A stretch of 64,000 nt of DNA from Pontimicrobium aquaticum. GTDB taxonomy: Bacteria > Bacteroidota > Bacteroidia > Flavobacteriales > Flavobacteriaceae. Positions within the stretch are counted from its first letter, which is position 1, and each line of letters begins with the position of its first letter. This document shows positions 18,307-27,126 of the stretch, one piece after another. Below the pieces are notes generated by a model that had not been told where the DNA came from, did not search any database, and worked only from the letters and a program-made list of their open reading frames with translations. The stretch lies in NCBI RefSeq assembly GCF_005047595.1, contig NZ_SUPL01000004.1:124001-188000 (forward strand), written 5' to 3'. The position numbers and the translations under genes were made by a program.

Positions 18307-19566
18307 ATGTTTGCACTTATTGACTGTAATAATTTTTACGCTTCTTGTGAACGTGTTTTTAATCCGTCATTAAACGGTAAACCAGTAGTGGTTTTATCTA
18401 ATAACGATGGTTGTGTTATTGCACGTTCCAATGAAGCAAAGGCATTGGGTATTCCTATGGGCGCACCTGCGTTTGAATATGCCAAAGTATTTGAAGAAAA
18501 TAATGTACCTGTGTTTTCTTCTAACTATGCCTTATATGGTGATATGAGTAGCAGGGTAATGAACTTATTATCTGAATTTACTCCTGAATTAGAAATTTAC
18601 AGCATTGATGAAGCCTTTCTAAAATTTGAAGGATTCCAACTTTTTAATTTACAAGAAATAGGAGACAAAATGAGGTACAGAGTAACCAAAGGAACGGGCA
18701 TTCCAATTAGTGTAGGGTTTGCACCTTCAAAGGCTCTTTCTAAGGTAGCAAATAAGATAGCTAAGAAGTTCCCTGAGCGCACTAATAACGTTTATGTGAT
18801 AGATTGCGAAGAAAAGCGTATAAACACCTTAAAATGGCTTAAAATAGAGGATGTCTGGGGTATTGGTCGGCAACATACAAAAAGGCTAAAAAATCTCAAT
18901 GTTCATAATGCTTTTCAGTTTACACAACTTTCTGATGATTGGGTTAGAAAAAATATGTCGGTTGTCGGTTTACGTTTAAAACACGATTTGGAAGGAAAAC
19001 CTTCTCTTGACTTAGAAGCCAAAGCAAATAAAAAGATGATTGCTACAACACGCTCATTTGAGGGAATGCTAACCTCTTATCAGGATATTAAAGAACGAGT
19101 ATCTACTTTTGCTATCTCTTGTGCTGAAAAGCTTAGACGACAGGACTCACATTGTAATCTGTTAATGGTCTTTCTGCATACAAACGGATTCCGTAAAGAT
19201 TTGCCCCAGTACAGTAGAAACATTGTAATTAAAACACAATTTCCAACAAGTTCAAGTATTGATTTAGTTAAGTATGCGGAAGTCGGTTTAAAGGCTATAT
19301 TCAGAGATGGGTTTCATTATAAGAAGGCAGGTGTTATTGTTATGGGGCTAACGCCAAGTAATCAAAAGCAATTTACCTTATTTACTTCTGAAAATCCAAA
19401 GCACCAACCAATAATGAATATTGTTGACAGGCTAAACAAAGCATACGGTAACAACAAAGTCAAATTTGGAAGCCAGTCTTTGGGTCGTCAATGGAAAATG
19501 AAACAGGAACGGCTATCTCCACGTTATTCTACCAATATCAACGAAATAATAGATATTAGAGTTTAA
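18307..19566 (+). CDS. umuC: Y-family DNA polymerase V catalytic subunit
   Basis: This is a 419-residue Y-family polymerase. The N-terminal [18 protein letters not shown] carries the first metal-binding Asp, and [11 protein letters not shown] near residue 98 holds the second acidic pair. A helix-hairpin-helix segment ([14 protein letters not shown]) lies near 180 and the little-finger and UmuC-specific C-terminal parts follow. It performs error-prone bypass of damaged bases with UmuD'. Normally it directly follows umuD; here a convergent/divergent two-gene module separates them by 2.5 kb, so umuC must have its own promoter in 18158-18306. Confidence 0.94.
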   Translation: MFALIDCNNFYASCERVFNPSLNGKPVVVLSNNDGCVIARSNEAKALGIPMGAPAFEYAKVFEENNVPVFSSNYALYGDMSSRVMNLLSEFTPELEIYSIDEAFLKFEGFQLFNLQEIGDKMRYRVTKGTGIPISVGFAPSKALSKVANKIAKKFPERTNNVYVIDCEEKRINTLKWLKIEDVWGIGRQHTKRLKNLNVHNAFQFTQLSDDWVRKNMSVVGLRLKHDLEGKPSLDLEAKANKKMIATTRSFEGMLTSYQDIKERVSTFAISCAEKLRRQDSHCNLLMVFLHTNGFRKDLPQYSRNIVIKTQFPTSSSIDLVKYAEVGLKAIFRDGFHYKKAGVIVMGLTPSNQKQFTLFTSENPKHQPIMNIVDRLNKAYGNNKVKFGSQSLGRQWKMKQERLSPRYSTNINEIIDIRV

Positions 19567-19613
19567 TTAGTATTTTTATTTTCTATACATAACTAAAATC
19601 AATAATCAATTAA

Positions 19614-20351
19614 ATGGGGCATATAGAAAATCATTATTCTGAAGTATCAAAATTCTTTAGCCGAGAAAATTTAATTAGTCTTTCGGATAATGAACATAAT
19701 TATAATGGGTTGAATACAATGCAAATTTTACATTTAGAAAAAGTCAATCCTAACTTTGAAAAATTCAATAAGTTCAAAAATTTGTCTGATTTAAAAAACT
19801 GTAATAATGATTTAAAATTACTGACTGCAAATTTGTACTTATATCATCCACATATTAATAACCCTTTAAAAGAATTTAAAATAATAAGAGAGGAGAAAAT
19901 ATTTACTTATTTCCAAAACGGATATGATTGGATTTATTCAACATTTGTTAGTTGTTGCTATGAAAAATTATATAATTATTGGGATAGAATAGGCGACACT
20001 TTAGCATACTATTTGGAGTTAGATATTCCTGAATTTAGAGTTGGATTCGCTTCTGCAATTGATAAAATGATAAGTATGGAAATTTATAATTCTAATGAAA
20101 ATTTTGAATTTTTAAGAAACTTTAAATCAAATGAATTTAGAGAGTTTAATAAGCATCGAAAAGATGTAGTCCACTATTATCAATTTGAGACAACGTATAA
20201 ACACGAAATTGAAGAAAACTTTAACAATGAAGAAGAAATTGAAAAGCTTTGGAACTGGAAAAATAATATGCCAAACTATTTTAAAAACCATTTAAATTTA
20301 TCCTGTATAGGATTTGTAAAAACTTATGAATTGATTAAAAAGTTTTCTTAA
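19614..20351 (+). CDS. HEPN-motif protein (Cthe_2314-like), putative RNase
   Basis: This is a 245-residue, helix-rich, Asn/Tyr/Lys-rich protein. Near residues 180-190 it reads FNKHRKDVVHYY, containing R-x4-H (RKDVVH), the catalytic pattern of HEPN ribonucleases; the preceding helices fit that fold (SCCYEKLYNYWDRIGDTLAYYLEL). Many HEPN proteins are toxins or abortive-infection effectors. It starts 47 bp after umuC and is followed by a small gene 14 bp downstream, so it is probably in the SOS operon. HEPN assignment rests on one motif and overall helicity. Confidence 0.6.
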   Translation: MGHIENHYSEVSKFFSRENLISLSDNEHNYNGLNTMQILHLEKVNPNFEKFNKFKNLSDLKNCNNDLKLLTANLYLYHPHINNPLKEFKIIREEKIFTYFQNGYDWIYSTFVSCCYEKLYNYWDRIGDTLAYYLELDIPEFRVGFASAIDKMISMEIYNSNENFEFLRNFKSNEFREFNKHRKDVVHYYQFETTYKHEIEENFNNEEEIEKLWNWKNNMPNYFKNHLNLSCIGFVKTYELIKKFS

Positions 20352-20365
20352 AACATAGATAGATA

Positions 20366-20602
20366 ATGCTTATAAAAGAGTTTAATAATTTAGAGTACGA
20401 AGAAAAGTTGTTTTGTGTTGTTGACAATGGAACATTTGTAGATAACTATATTACAAATGAGGTTAGGATAAACTGTTATTCTCTTTTCAACTTTTTTGTT
20501 GAACTTGAATATGACCCGATAGAAAATAAAATTGTAAATGTTAAAAGTTTCAATTCTGGTGCAGAATTAGATAAGTATGTACCAAAAAGTAATATATTTT
20601 AA
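20366..20602 (+). CDS. Small hypothetical protein between the HEPN and SRAP genes
   Basis: A 78-residue acidic protein with no recognisable family. It is predicted to be mostly beta (KLFCVVDNGTFVDNYI, then YSLFNFFVELEYDPIENKIVNVKSF). It lies 14 bp after the HEPN gene and only 2 bp before the SRAP gene, so the three are surely co-transcribed. By position it could be the antitoxin or modulator of the HEPN protein, but nothing in its sequence proves that. Confidence 0.6.
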   Translation: MLIKEFNNLEYEEKLFCVVDNGTFVDNYITNEVRINCYSLFNFFVELEYDPIENKIVNVKSFNSGAELDKYVPKSNIF

Positions 20603-20604
20603 AA

Positions 20605-21336
20605 ATGTGCTTCCATACTTCACAGACCAAAAAAACAATTGAGTTAGAAAATAGGTTTGATGTTTCACTTGTTGATGATGCGCTAAGGGATTATTTTGAT
20701 ACTCCAAGATACCATTTAAACGGTTTTTCTCACCCCAATATGTTAGTAATTCCACAGGAAAAATCCAATGTACTTGCTCCTGGTGTTTGGGGTATAGTGC
20801 CAAGTAATAAAACTAAAGAACAAATTAAACCATATTATAAAGAAGCAGTTAAATATGGAAGTGGGTTAAATGCACGTTCTGAAAAGGTGTTTAATCATTT
20901 TGTTTACAGAGGTTCAATAATGGAGAATAGATGTATAATACCAGTATCAGGTTTTTTTGAACCACACGACCACAAAGGTAAAAAGTACCCTTTCCATTTT
21001 AAAGATAAAGAAGATAAACCTTTAGCATTGGCAGGTCTTTATACAGTTATAGATACCTTTATAACTTTTACAATCTTAACCAAAGATGCTTCGCCATTAT
21101 TTGCTAAAATCCATAACAAAAAAAATAGACAACCTGTTTTATTAAATATGGAATATGCTCATAATTGGCTATCTACAGATTTAAACGAATCTGATATAAA
21201 AGAGGTCTTAAACTATACTTATAAAGAAGAAGCATTAGATGCTTATCCCGTTAGTAAGAATTTATTCAGTCCAAAGGAAAATAGTGATGTTCCATCTATA
21301 TTAGAAAAAGTTGAATATGAAGGTTTAGAAATATAG
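20605..21336 (+). CDS. SOS response-associated peptidase (SRAP, YedK/HMCES-like)
   Basis: This is a 243-residue SRAP-domain protein. The start is MC, so the conserved Cys2 becomes N-terminal and can crosslink abasic sites in single-stranded DNA. LNARSEK near residue 90, the RCIIPVSGFFEPH motif near 115 (catalytic Glu) and a His in KIHNKKNRQPVLL complete the active site. The usual GFYEW reads GFFEPH, a small variant. It shields abasic sites at stalled forks and fits the neighbouring umuC. It ends the probable umuC-HEPN-small-SRAP operon. Confidence 0.92.
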   Translation: MCFHTSQTKKTIELENRFDVSLVDDALRDYFDTPRYHLNGFSHPNMLVIPQEKSNVLAPGVWGIVPSNKTKEQIKPYYKEAVKYGSGLNARSEKVFNHFVYRGSIMENRCIIPVSGFFEPHDHKGKKYPFHFKDKEDKPLALAGLYTVIDTFITFTILTKDASPLFAKIHNKKNRQPVLLNMEYAHNWLSTDLNESDIKEVLNYTYKEEALDAYPVSKNLFSPKENSDVPSILEKVEYEGLEI

Positions 21337-21403
21337 GGTTCAAGGCTTAAAAGAAGTAATAAAGAATATAATGAAAATTTTAAAATTTAATTAATAACAT
21401 TCT

Positions 21404-24085
21404 TTAGGATTTACTCTTTAAATAAAGATAAGCCTCGTAGTACCTATCATTATTTGATTCTAATATTTGATTTATAATTTTTCGGTTAATCTCATCATTT
21501 GATTTGATTATGTTTTTAATAGTTACAAATGAACTTTTATAAGCTATATAAAACCAATGTATGTCGAACTTTGTCAAATCAAATTCATTGGGGTTAATTA
21601 AAAAATCATAATAATCAGATCGACCTAAAAAATCTTGAAGGTAGGTAAGAATTTCATCATCGTAGAATTGATATATATGATCTATAAAATAATTTAGACT
21701 TTCAATTTTATTTATTTCTCTATCATTTCTATTGGAAAAGTGATGATGTGTTTTTTCTTGGCTAAAATCATTTTCAACAGTTTTTTTAAACTTGCTCAAA
21801 TATTTATCGTTACAAGCAATAATATCTTCAGATGTGAAAAAGTTATATAATATGTAATCAAAAGTAGTTTCATTGCTAAGTATATTATGAACTTTATTTA
21901 AAACCTTCTGTTTCTGTTCTTTTGAGCCATACTTATATAATCTAAATAGTATGTACCCTCTATAAAATCCAGTTTTGTTTTCTATATCTTCATTAAGTAG
22001 AAAATCAAAAACACTTAGCATAATAGAAATGTCTTTAAACTTGTCTAACAATTCAAATGCTTCTGTTACGGCTGAATTATTTGACATTTCTATATTCAAA
22101 GTTAGTTTTATGTATTCTTCCGCATTTCTTTTACTAAAACAATCAATTTTATTGTGGGCTAAAGGCTTTAAAGCTGGCAATAGTTTCTCAAATAGAAAAT
22201 CATTTGACTTAATGAGATTGATAATTTTTGATATTATGATATTATCTTGCTTTTTTGAGAAACTCAAATGAGATTGTAAATAAAGAATTTTTTCTATTTC
22301 CTTTATGTGGTCGTCAATATAAGAGTGTTTTACGCCAAATTTAATTGTATGGGTTAAACTATTTATTTTATCATTGAATAATTCAAACAGTTGTTTGTTG
22401 TCCTTATGGTTATAATTAAGTTTTTTAATTTTTAAACTCCTAAAGCAATCTTTATAATCCTTTAAAGGTATATAAGGAATGGTTGTTTTGAGTATATAAA
22501 AATGCGCATTTAACTCAACACCTCTATCAATAGAAGCAAGTAGAGTAATTTTTAAAGTGTACTTGGCGAAACTCTGAATGTTTGTATATCTATCAAACAT
22601 TATCCCATTTGAATAAATAAATTGATACAATTCAGACCATCTTAAAATATTGTTCCAATCTATATTTGACATAAAGGAGCTACCTATGCCGTTATGGGCA
22701 TCATACCTTTCCTTGACTTTTTTGTAGTCGGCCATCAGCTCAAAAAAATCATAATCGAAGAATTTAGAATATTTTATATATCCTATTATTGAAGAAATAC
22801 CTTCTTTTAATATTTTGTTTTCATTTAGTTGTTTTATTTTTTTTCTTTCCTCTTCAAACTCTTTACCTCCTGCTAACCACATTCCACGCATAATATTTTT
22901 GTTATACCCTGCAATGAAATAAACAATTGGGTAATTTTTCTTGTTAACGGTTTCGAGAATTTGATTGTTAATTTTTAGAGCTTCTGCGAAATGACCGATT
23001 TTGTAATAATAATAAGCTTTTTTAAGCAAATCTTTTGGTTCAGTAGAGTTATCATTTAAACATTTATCCTTTATAAGATGAGCTTCATTCCTGTTTAGTG
23101 TACAGTTGTAACAGTCACATTTTTTAGATGCCTTAGAATTTTTTATTTCGATATTTAGTGTTTTTCTCTGAAAACTGATACCAAAAATTAAGTTGTCATT
23201 TAAGGTTTTTAAAACCTTTTGGTATTTTTCAATTTCTTCATCGCTACCGAAATAAGATTTTTTAATTCTGCTTTTTCTATTTTTATACTGTATTAAGGAT
23301 TTTTCAAAAAAATCAAATAGGCTTTTATTATTTGTAATCAGAGTAGTACCGTTAAAATATGTGTGGGCATCGTTACCAGAATTAAAAGGATATATATTGC
23401 TTAGATAAGAAAGAGGAATGAAATTTAACTCTTTGTAATAATAATTAGTTGCCTCAATAAGTTGCTGAAGAACATCTTTATTTTTAACTTTTAACTTAAA
23501 AGCTCTCCAACTATACAATTCATTTGAATTTTGAGAAATTGGTTTAGGTTTTAAATTTGCCTCTGCAAAGAATCTTGGATAGTCTGTATGATAGATTACT
23601 TCAATCGATTTTTCATTAAACTTTTTAACTATATCAGGATGTAAATCATAAGTGTTTTTGTCAACTCTGTAATCTGAATCATTAGCTACAAGATAAAAGC
23701 AAGTATTCTCAGGTAGCCCTAAAAGGGTGTTTAAAATGTATGTGTCTTGATGATTGTCTTTGTTATTGTGATTGGGTGCTTTTTTACTTAAAACCCAATC
23801 ATTAACACCAGTTTCAATCGTTTTTAATTTTTCTGCTGAATTAAAAAGCGTTGATATACTATCAATTATTGAGTTGACTTCCTCAATAGAATTTGAATGA
23901 AGTTTATATGTGTTTTCTCTTACTTTTTCTAATTTCTTTTGATACTCTTTTTCTATGTTTTCAGGTAGAATTATTTTAATTTCTTCATTTTTTGTTTTGC
24001 TAAGAAGAATATCCAAATAATCAATCTCAACTTTTTCTATAAAGTTTAACCAAATATTAGTATCAAAAACTATTTTCTTAATCAT
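21404..24085 (-). CDS. Large PIN-domain protein with helical-repeat C-terminus
   Basis: This is an 893-residue protein. The N-terminal ~170 residues are a PIN-like RNase domain: IVFDTNIWLNF (Asp8), an acidic pair in NNKDNHQDTYIL and the closing LVANDSDYRVD. A CDCYNC cysteine cluster sits near residue 325, and the rest is long helical, TPR-like repeat sequence (LLKKAYYYYKIGHFAEALKI). Large PIN proteins with repeat scaffolds are plausible abortive-infection RNases, but no activity is shown. It follows an XRE regulator gene by 80 bp on the same strand, so the pair probably forms a self-regulated unit. Confidence 0.75.
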   Translation of the reverse strand: MIKKIVFDTNIWLNFIEKVEIDYLDILLSKTKNEEIKIILPENIEKEYQKKLEKVRENTYKLHSNSIEEVNSIIDSISTLFNSAEKLKTIETGVNDWVLSKKAPNHNNKDNHQDTYILNTLLGLPENTCFYLVANDSDYRVDKNTYDLHPDIVKKFNEKSIEVIYHTDYPRFFAEANLKPKPISQNSNELYSWRAFKLKVKNKDVLQQLIEATNYYYKELNFIPLSYLSNIYPFNSGNDAHTYFNGTTLITNNKSLFDFFEKSLIQYKNRKSRIKKSYFGSDEEIEKYQKVLKTLNDNLIFGISFQRKTLNIEIKNSKASKKCDCYNCTLNRNEAHLIKDKCLNDNSTEPKDLLKKAYYYYKIGHFAEALKINNQILETVNKKNYPIVYFIAGYNKNIMRGMWLAGGKEFEEERKKIKQLNENKILKEGISSIIGYIKYSKFFDYDFFELMADYKKVKERYDAHNGIGSSFMSNIDWNNILRWSELYQFIYSNGIMFDRYTNIQSFAKYTLKITLLASIDRGVELNAHFYILKTTIPYIPLKDYKDCFRSLKIKKLNYNHKDNKQLFELFNDKINSLTHTIKFGVKHSYIDDHIKEIEKILYLQSHLSFSKKQDNIIISKIINLIKSNDFLFEKLLPALKPLAHNKIDCFSKRNAEEYIKLTLNIEMSNNSAVTEAFELLDKFKDISIMLSVFDFLLNEDIENKTGFYRGYILFRLYKYGSKEQKQKVLNKVHNILSNETTFDYILYNFFTSEDIIACNDKYLSKFKKTVENDFSQEKTHHHFSNRNDREINKIESLNYFIDHIYQFYDDEILTYLQDFLGRSDYYDFLINPNEFDLTKFDIHWFYIAYKSSFVTIKNIIKSNDEINRKIINQILESNNDRYYEAYLYLKSKS

Positions 24086-24165
24086 ATATCTTTACCAAAA
24101 ATCTTTATTAAGACATAAAGTAAAGAAATACAATTTTAAGATGATAATGTTGTGAAGAATTTATC

Positions 24166-24408
24166 TTAACAATTCTCAAAGTTTAAAAGCTCATCAAAAG
24201 ATACATTGAAAACTTTTGCAAATTTTATTACAGTAGATAACTTGGGTTCTTGAAGTCCTCTCTCATATTTCCTTACATTCTCTCTATCTATATTTAGAGC
24301 TGCACCAACATCCATTTGAGACATTTTACGCTCCAACCTTAATTTCTTTATCCTCTTACCAAATTTTACCACTTCTTTTGGTACAGGTGTTTTTCTTGTT
24401 CTTGGCAT
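24166..24408 (-). CDS. XRE-family HTH regulator
   Basis: This is an 80-residue protein starting MPRTRKTPVP. A longer frame to 24474 exists, but its 22 extra codons cover a large dyad and lack family character, so the ATG at 24406-24408 is preferred. The HTH is canonical: FGKRIKKLRLERKMSQMDVGAALNIDRENVRKYERG, then PKLSTVIKFAKVFNVSFDELL (split here across both helices). It is transcribed ahead of the PIN gene and is its likely repressor, acting at the dyad at 24405-24467. Confidence 0.88.
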   Translation of the reverse strand: MPRTRKTPVPKEVVKFGKRIKKLRLERKMSQMDVGAALNIDRENVRKYERGLQEPKLSTVIKFAKVFNVSFDELLNFENC

Positions 24409-24467
24409 ACAACAAAGTTGATTATTAACCCTTGTAAGTAAGGGATTGAATACAAGGGGTTGTATGC
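24405..24467. promoter_or_regulatory. Nested dyad over the XRE start: operator or mRNA hairpin
   Basis: GCATACAAC (24405-24413) pairs perfectly with GTTGTATGC (24459-24467). Inside, CCCTTGT (24429-24435) pairs with ACAAGGG (24452-24458). The outer arm includes the XRE start codon. It could be a repressor operator or an RNA fold hiding the start. Confidence 0.6.
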
Positions 24468-24552
24468 ACGGCATATTTTATTATATTTGAATTGAGATAA
24501 ACCGTAATGTTCCTCTATTCTGAAATCATAAATTTAACCTCAAAAAATACTA

Positions 24553-25314
24553 ATGAAGAAAGTACTTATTATATTTATTATCACTATTTCTACATTCTAC
24601 GGCTGTTCAACTTCAGATGATAACACGACCCAAAACATCAATTCGACTATTAACCCTCCTGAATGGATAAGGGGTGTATGGTTGGCAGGGACTTGGATAG
24701 ATGCAGGCTATGAAATAACATCAGATGACTTTTGTTTTATTGAATTATGTGAAAAATCCTGTGTCGGAGATGAAATAGGAAGCATTAATATCACTTATGA
24801 AGAAGAAATTACTGATAATTATTACTCGATTGCAATAATTAGGTCAAATGCGGATAATACTTCGGCATCAAGGACAGAATATGAATTTGAAAAGGTTTCT
24901 GACACAGAAATCAAAAGGATAAACCAAAACACTATTTATACGAAGCAACAGGATGATTGGGAAAACTGTAATCTTTTTGATGAAAATGCTATTTATCCTC
25001 TCAATGGGGAAGATGCTTGGTTTGTTATTAGTGTTGGCAATGCACCTACCCAAGCTGTTGTTAAATTAGAAATACATTTTGAAGATGGTACAATAGAAAC
25101 AGATGAATCAGATCCAAACTCATATATCCAAAGGGCAATTAGGATAGACAAAGAAGCAACAAAAGCTGTATTAACTGTTGAAGATTTAGACAGTTTGAGC
25201 GGTATTGATTATACCGTAATAGGTAGGTTATACAATTCTGATTACAGCGACCAGTACTTTGTCATTTATGAAGAAGATATAAGAGGTGTGATCAAAACCA
25301 TATTTTTTGAGTAA
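24553..25314 (+). CDS. Hypothetical lipoprotein
   Basis: This is a 253-residue protein with a lipoprotein signal ending in FYGC (Cys near residue 18), followed by a Ser/Asp/Thr linker. The mature part is beta-rich with two cysteine-containing loops (FCFIELCEKSCVG and WENCNLF) and a C-terminal immunoglobulin-like half (AVVKLEIHFEDGTIETDE). No family is recognised. It is the first of three short + strand genes (24553-26193) with no evident defence or mobility role. Confidence 0.65.
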   Translation: MKKVLIIFIITISTFYGCSTSDDNTTQNINSTINPPEWIRGVWLAGTWIDAGYEITSDDFCFIELCEKSCVGDEIGSINITYEEEITDNYYSIAIIRSNADNTSASRTEYEFEKVSDTEIKRINQNTIYTKQQDDWENCNLFDENAIYPLNGEDAWFVISVGNAPTQAVVKLEIHFEDGTIETDESDPNSYIQRAIRIDKEATKAVLTVEDLDSLSGIDYTVIGRLYNSDYSDQYFVIYEEDIRGVIKTIFFE

Positions 25315-25349
25315 TAATTTAATAAGTCTGTTAATTTAAAAGTGTAATC

Positions 25350-25778
25350 ATGGCATTTATGTATATCGGAATAGCAGTAGTTGTATTCATAATCATATTC
25401 AATATTTCTGACAAGGCAGTTAACAAAACTAAGCCAAAACGAGATGTTAACCGAGTAACAATGGATAGTATTGAAAAGGTAATGAACAAGCAACAAAAGG
25501 CTATGGATGATTTACAAAAAGTTGCAGAGGATAGGTTATTTAGAGCATTAACTTTAGGGTTAGAAAAAGCTTCTGTAGAAATCAGAGAGAATCCAGATTA
25601 TCTTAAAAGATTTATGGATGTATTAATAGAGAATCAAAAAAAGGAAATAACTAAAACTGTTTATGAAACTTCCAACCCAAATATTCTTTTAAGTGATGAA
25701 CAAATCAAATTTTCTATCGAACAAGCAGCTATAAAGGTTTCTAATCATGCCGAAAGATTAAACAATGAAAGAAAATAA
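25350..25778 (+). CDS. Small membrane-anchored coiled-coil protein
   Basis: A 142-residue protein. Residues about 3-21 form one membrane helix (FMYIGIAVVVFIIIF), followed by a positively charged stretch and a mostly helical, Lys/Glu/Gln-rich domain (EKVMNKQQKAMDDLQKVAED) that looks like a coiled coil. No enzyme motif. It lies 35 bp after the lipoprotein gene, so it is likely in the same unit. Function unknown. Confidence 0.6.
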   Translation: MAFMYIGIAVVVFIIIFNISDKAVNKTKPKRDVNRVTMDSIEKVMNKQQKAMDDLQKVAEDRLFRALTLGLEKASVEIRENPDYLKRFMDVLIENQKKEITKTVYETSNPNILLSDEQIKFSIEQAAIKVSNHAERLNNERK

Positions 25779-25809
25779 TTTTATAACTACATAAGCTTTA
25801 ATTTACCCT

Positions 25810-26193
25810 ATGACAAATAAAGATTTGGCAACCGAATATGCAAAGGCATTTAATAATTTAGATATTGCATACATAGAAGAACATTTAGCAGAAGATTTTA
25901 AATATACCTCTCAAAAGGTTTTTAGCCAAATGGAGTCCAAAGCTGAGTATTTGGATTATTTAAAAGGCAAATTTTCAACCTTAAAAAAATCCCAAACAAA
26001 ATTAATTGCACGAATGGGTTTGTTTCGAGGTGAAAGCTGTTTCGCACTTTATCAAATAGATTTGAGTAAAAAAAGTAAAACAGAAACAGCTACTCTTTTA
26101 ATGGAGTATGAAAATGGTAAAATAAAAAGTGCTTGTATGTGTATGATACCAAGTATTAGTGAAATTGAATTACTGGATGAATTGCCTTGTTAG
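25810..26193 (+). CDS. NTF2-like (SnoaL-type) small protein
   Basis: A 127-residue cytosolic protein with an NTF2-like start (LATEYAKAFNNLDIAYIEEHLAEDFKY, split between helix and first strand). Strands end in TATLLMEYENGKIKSACMCMIP. The Cys-Met-Cys-Met near the end is unusual. There is no signal peptide, unlike the lipoprotein NTF2 genes elsewhere in the window. It lies 31 bp after the coiled-coil gene. Ligand unknown. Confidence 0.6.
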   Translation: MTNKDLATEYAKAFNNLDIAYIEEHLAEDFKYTSQKVFSQMESKAEYLDYLKGKFSTLKKSQTKLIARMGLFRGESCFALYQIDLSKKSKTETATLLMEYENGKIKSACMCMIPSISEIELLDELPC

Positions 26194-26518
26194 TTTTAGA
26201 AAGGATTTATCAAATTAAAGGTGTGTTTTTCAAAATAATCTTCACAATATTTTAGTCATTAGAATTTTAATTAAAAAAAACTAATATTAAGAAAAGGACA
26301 ATTCATTTTATTCAAAATATAGGCATCTAAAGGGATAATTAAGCCCTTTACTGAGGATGCACCCAAAAAGCCGTCATTTAGCTTCTTTTTATCACTAAAT
26401 TTCTTACTGATATTGAATAACTTTAAATTTTATAAATTCTAAAAACCTACTATAAAACGGCTTGAATCTCTTGATATAGTTGAAGTTTCTTGAATTTTAC
26501 ATATTTGTTTACAAAATC

Positions 26519-26544
26519 ACTTTGTATGCTTTTTTGTAGGTTTT
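26519..26544 (+). repeat. 26-bp direct repeat, copy 1
   Basis: ACTTTGTATGC followed by TTTTTTGTAGGTTTT. It matches copy 2 at 25 of 26 bases. Confidence 0.8.
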
Positions 26545-26759
26545 TAAGAATCATCAAAAAAACGCCTTTTTATGCAAAAACACCTTAATAACCCCCTTTT
26601 TACCCAAAATGCCATTTTTTGCCCAAAATCCACATTCAGAAAAAAATAACTTTAATTTTTAATATCGGATAATTTTTAAATATTCAATTCTTTGAATCCC
26701 TTACTATATATAAGATACAAGATGTTTCATTGATTTTATTTATTGATATTTTCAAAAAT

Positions 26760-26785
26760 ACTTTGTATGTTTTTTTGTAGGTTTT
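26760..26785 (+). repeat. 26-bp direct repeat, copy 2
   Basis: ACTTTGTATGT followed by TTTTTTGTAGGTTTT. As in copy 1, ATAACCCCC begins exactly 69 nt after the repeat start. Confidence 0.8.
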
Positions 26786-27075
26786 AGAAGGTCTATAAAA
26801 AATTGCAAAAGAGACCCTGTTTCTACCGATAACCCCCCATATCTAAATCTTGTATTAAATCTTTTGGAATACCCCCTGCATATTCAAATTCAACTACTTA
26901 AAACAGCCTGAAATTTGGAATGGTTTTCCATAATGAAAAACTTAATAAATAAGAATATTATCATAAAATAATTAACGTGTTATATTTAGACTATACTCTT
27001 TTCGTGGCACATATTAAATTTCAAATTCAACATATTCATTAACAACAAACTGTATCAATAATACCTACCCTAATA

Positions 27076-27094
27076 TTAGTATATGTTATACTAA
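27076..27094. promoter_or_regulatory. Perfect palindrome upstream of the small serine recombinase
   Basis: TTAGTATA (27076-27083), a 3-nt spacer, then TATACTAA (27087-27094), 32 bp before the recombinase ATG. It is a candidate recombinase-binding (res) or autoregulatory site. Confidence 0.55.
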
Positions 27095-27126
27095 AAACGT
27101 ATATTTAATAATAAAACTTATTATTT

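Larger units (their letters stand above)
26194..27126. other. 933-bp gene-free block with duplicated repeat units (possible origin or recombination region)
   Basis: No credible reading frame is present. Two copies of a 26-bp repeat (26519-26544 and 26760-26785) are 241 bp apart, and each is followed 69 nt after its start by ATAACCCCC. An inverted partial copy AAAAACCTAC lies at 26441-26450. C-rich runs and T-runs are frequent. It sits directly upstream of the small serine recombinase. This is what an iteron-type origin, a res/recombination site or a transfer origin might look like. Confidence 0.5.

Noticed and set aside
24409-24474. 22-residue extension of the XRE protein
   Set aside because: The extension has no family character and is covered by a nested dyad.
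26513-26785. CRISPR array
   Set aside because: Only two copies 241 bp apart with a poorly conserved middle; no cas genes.
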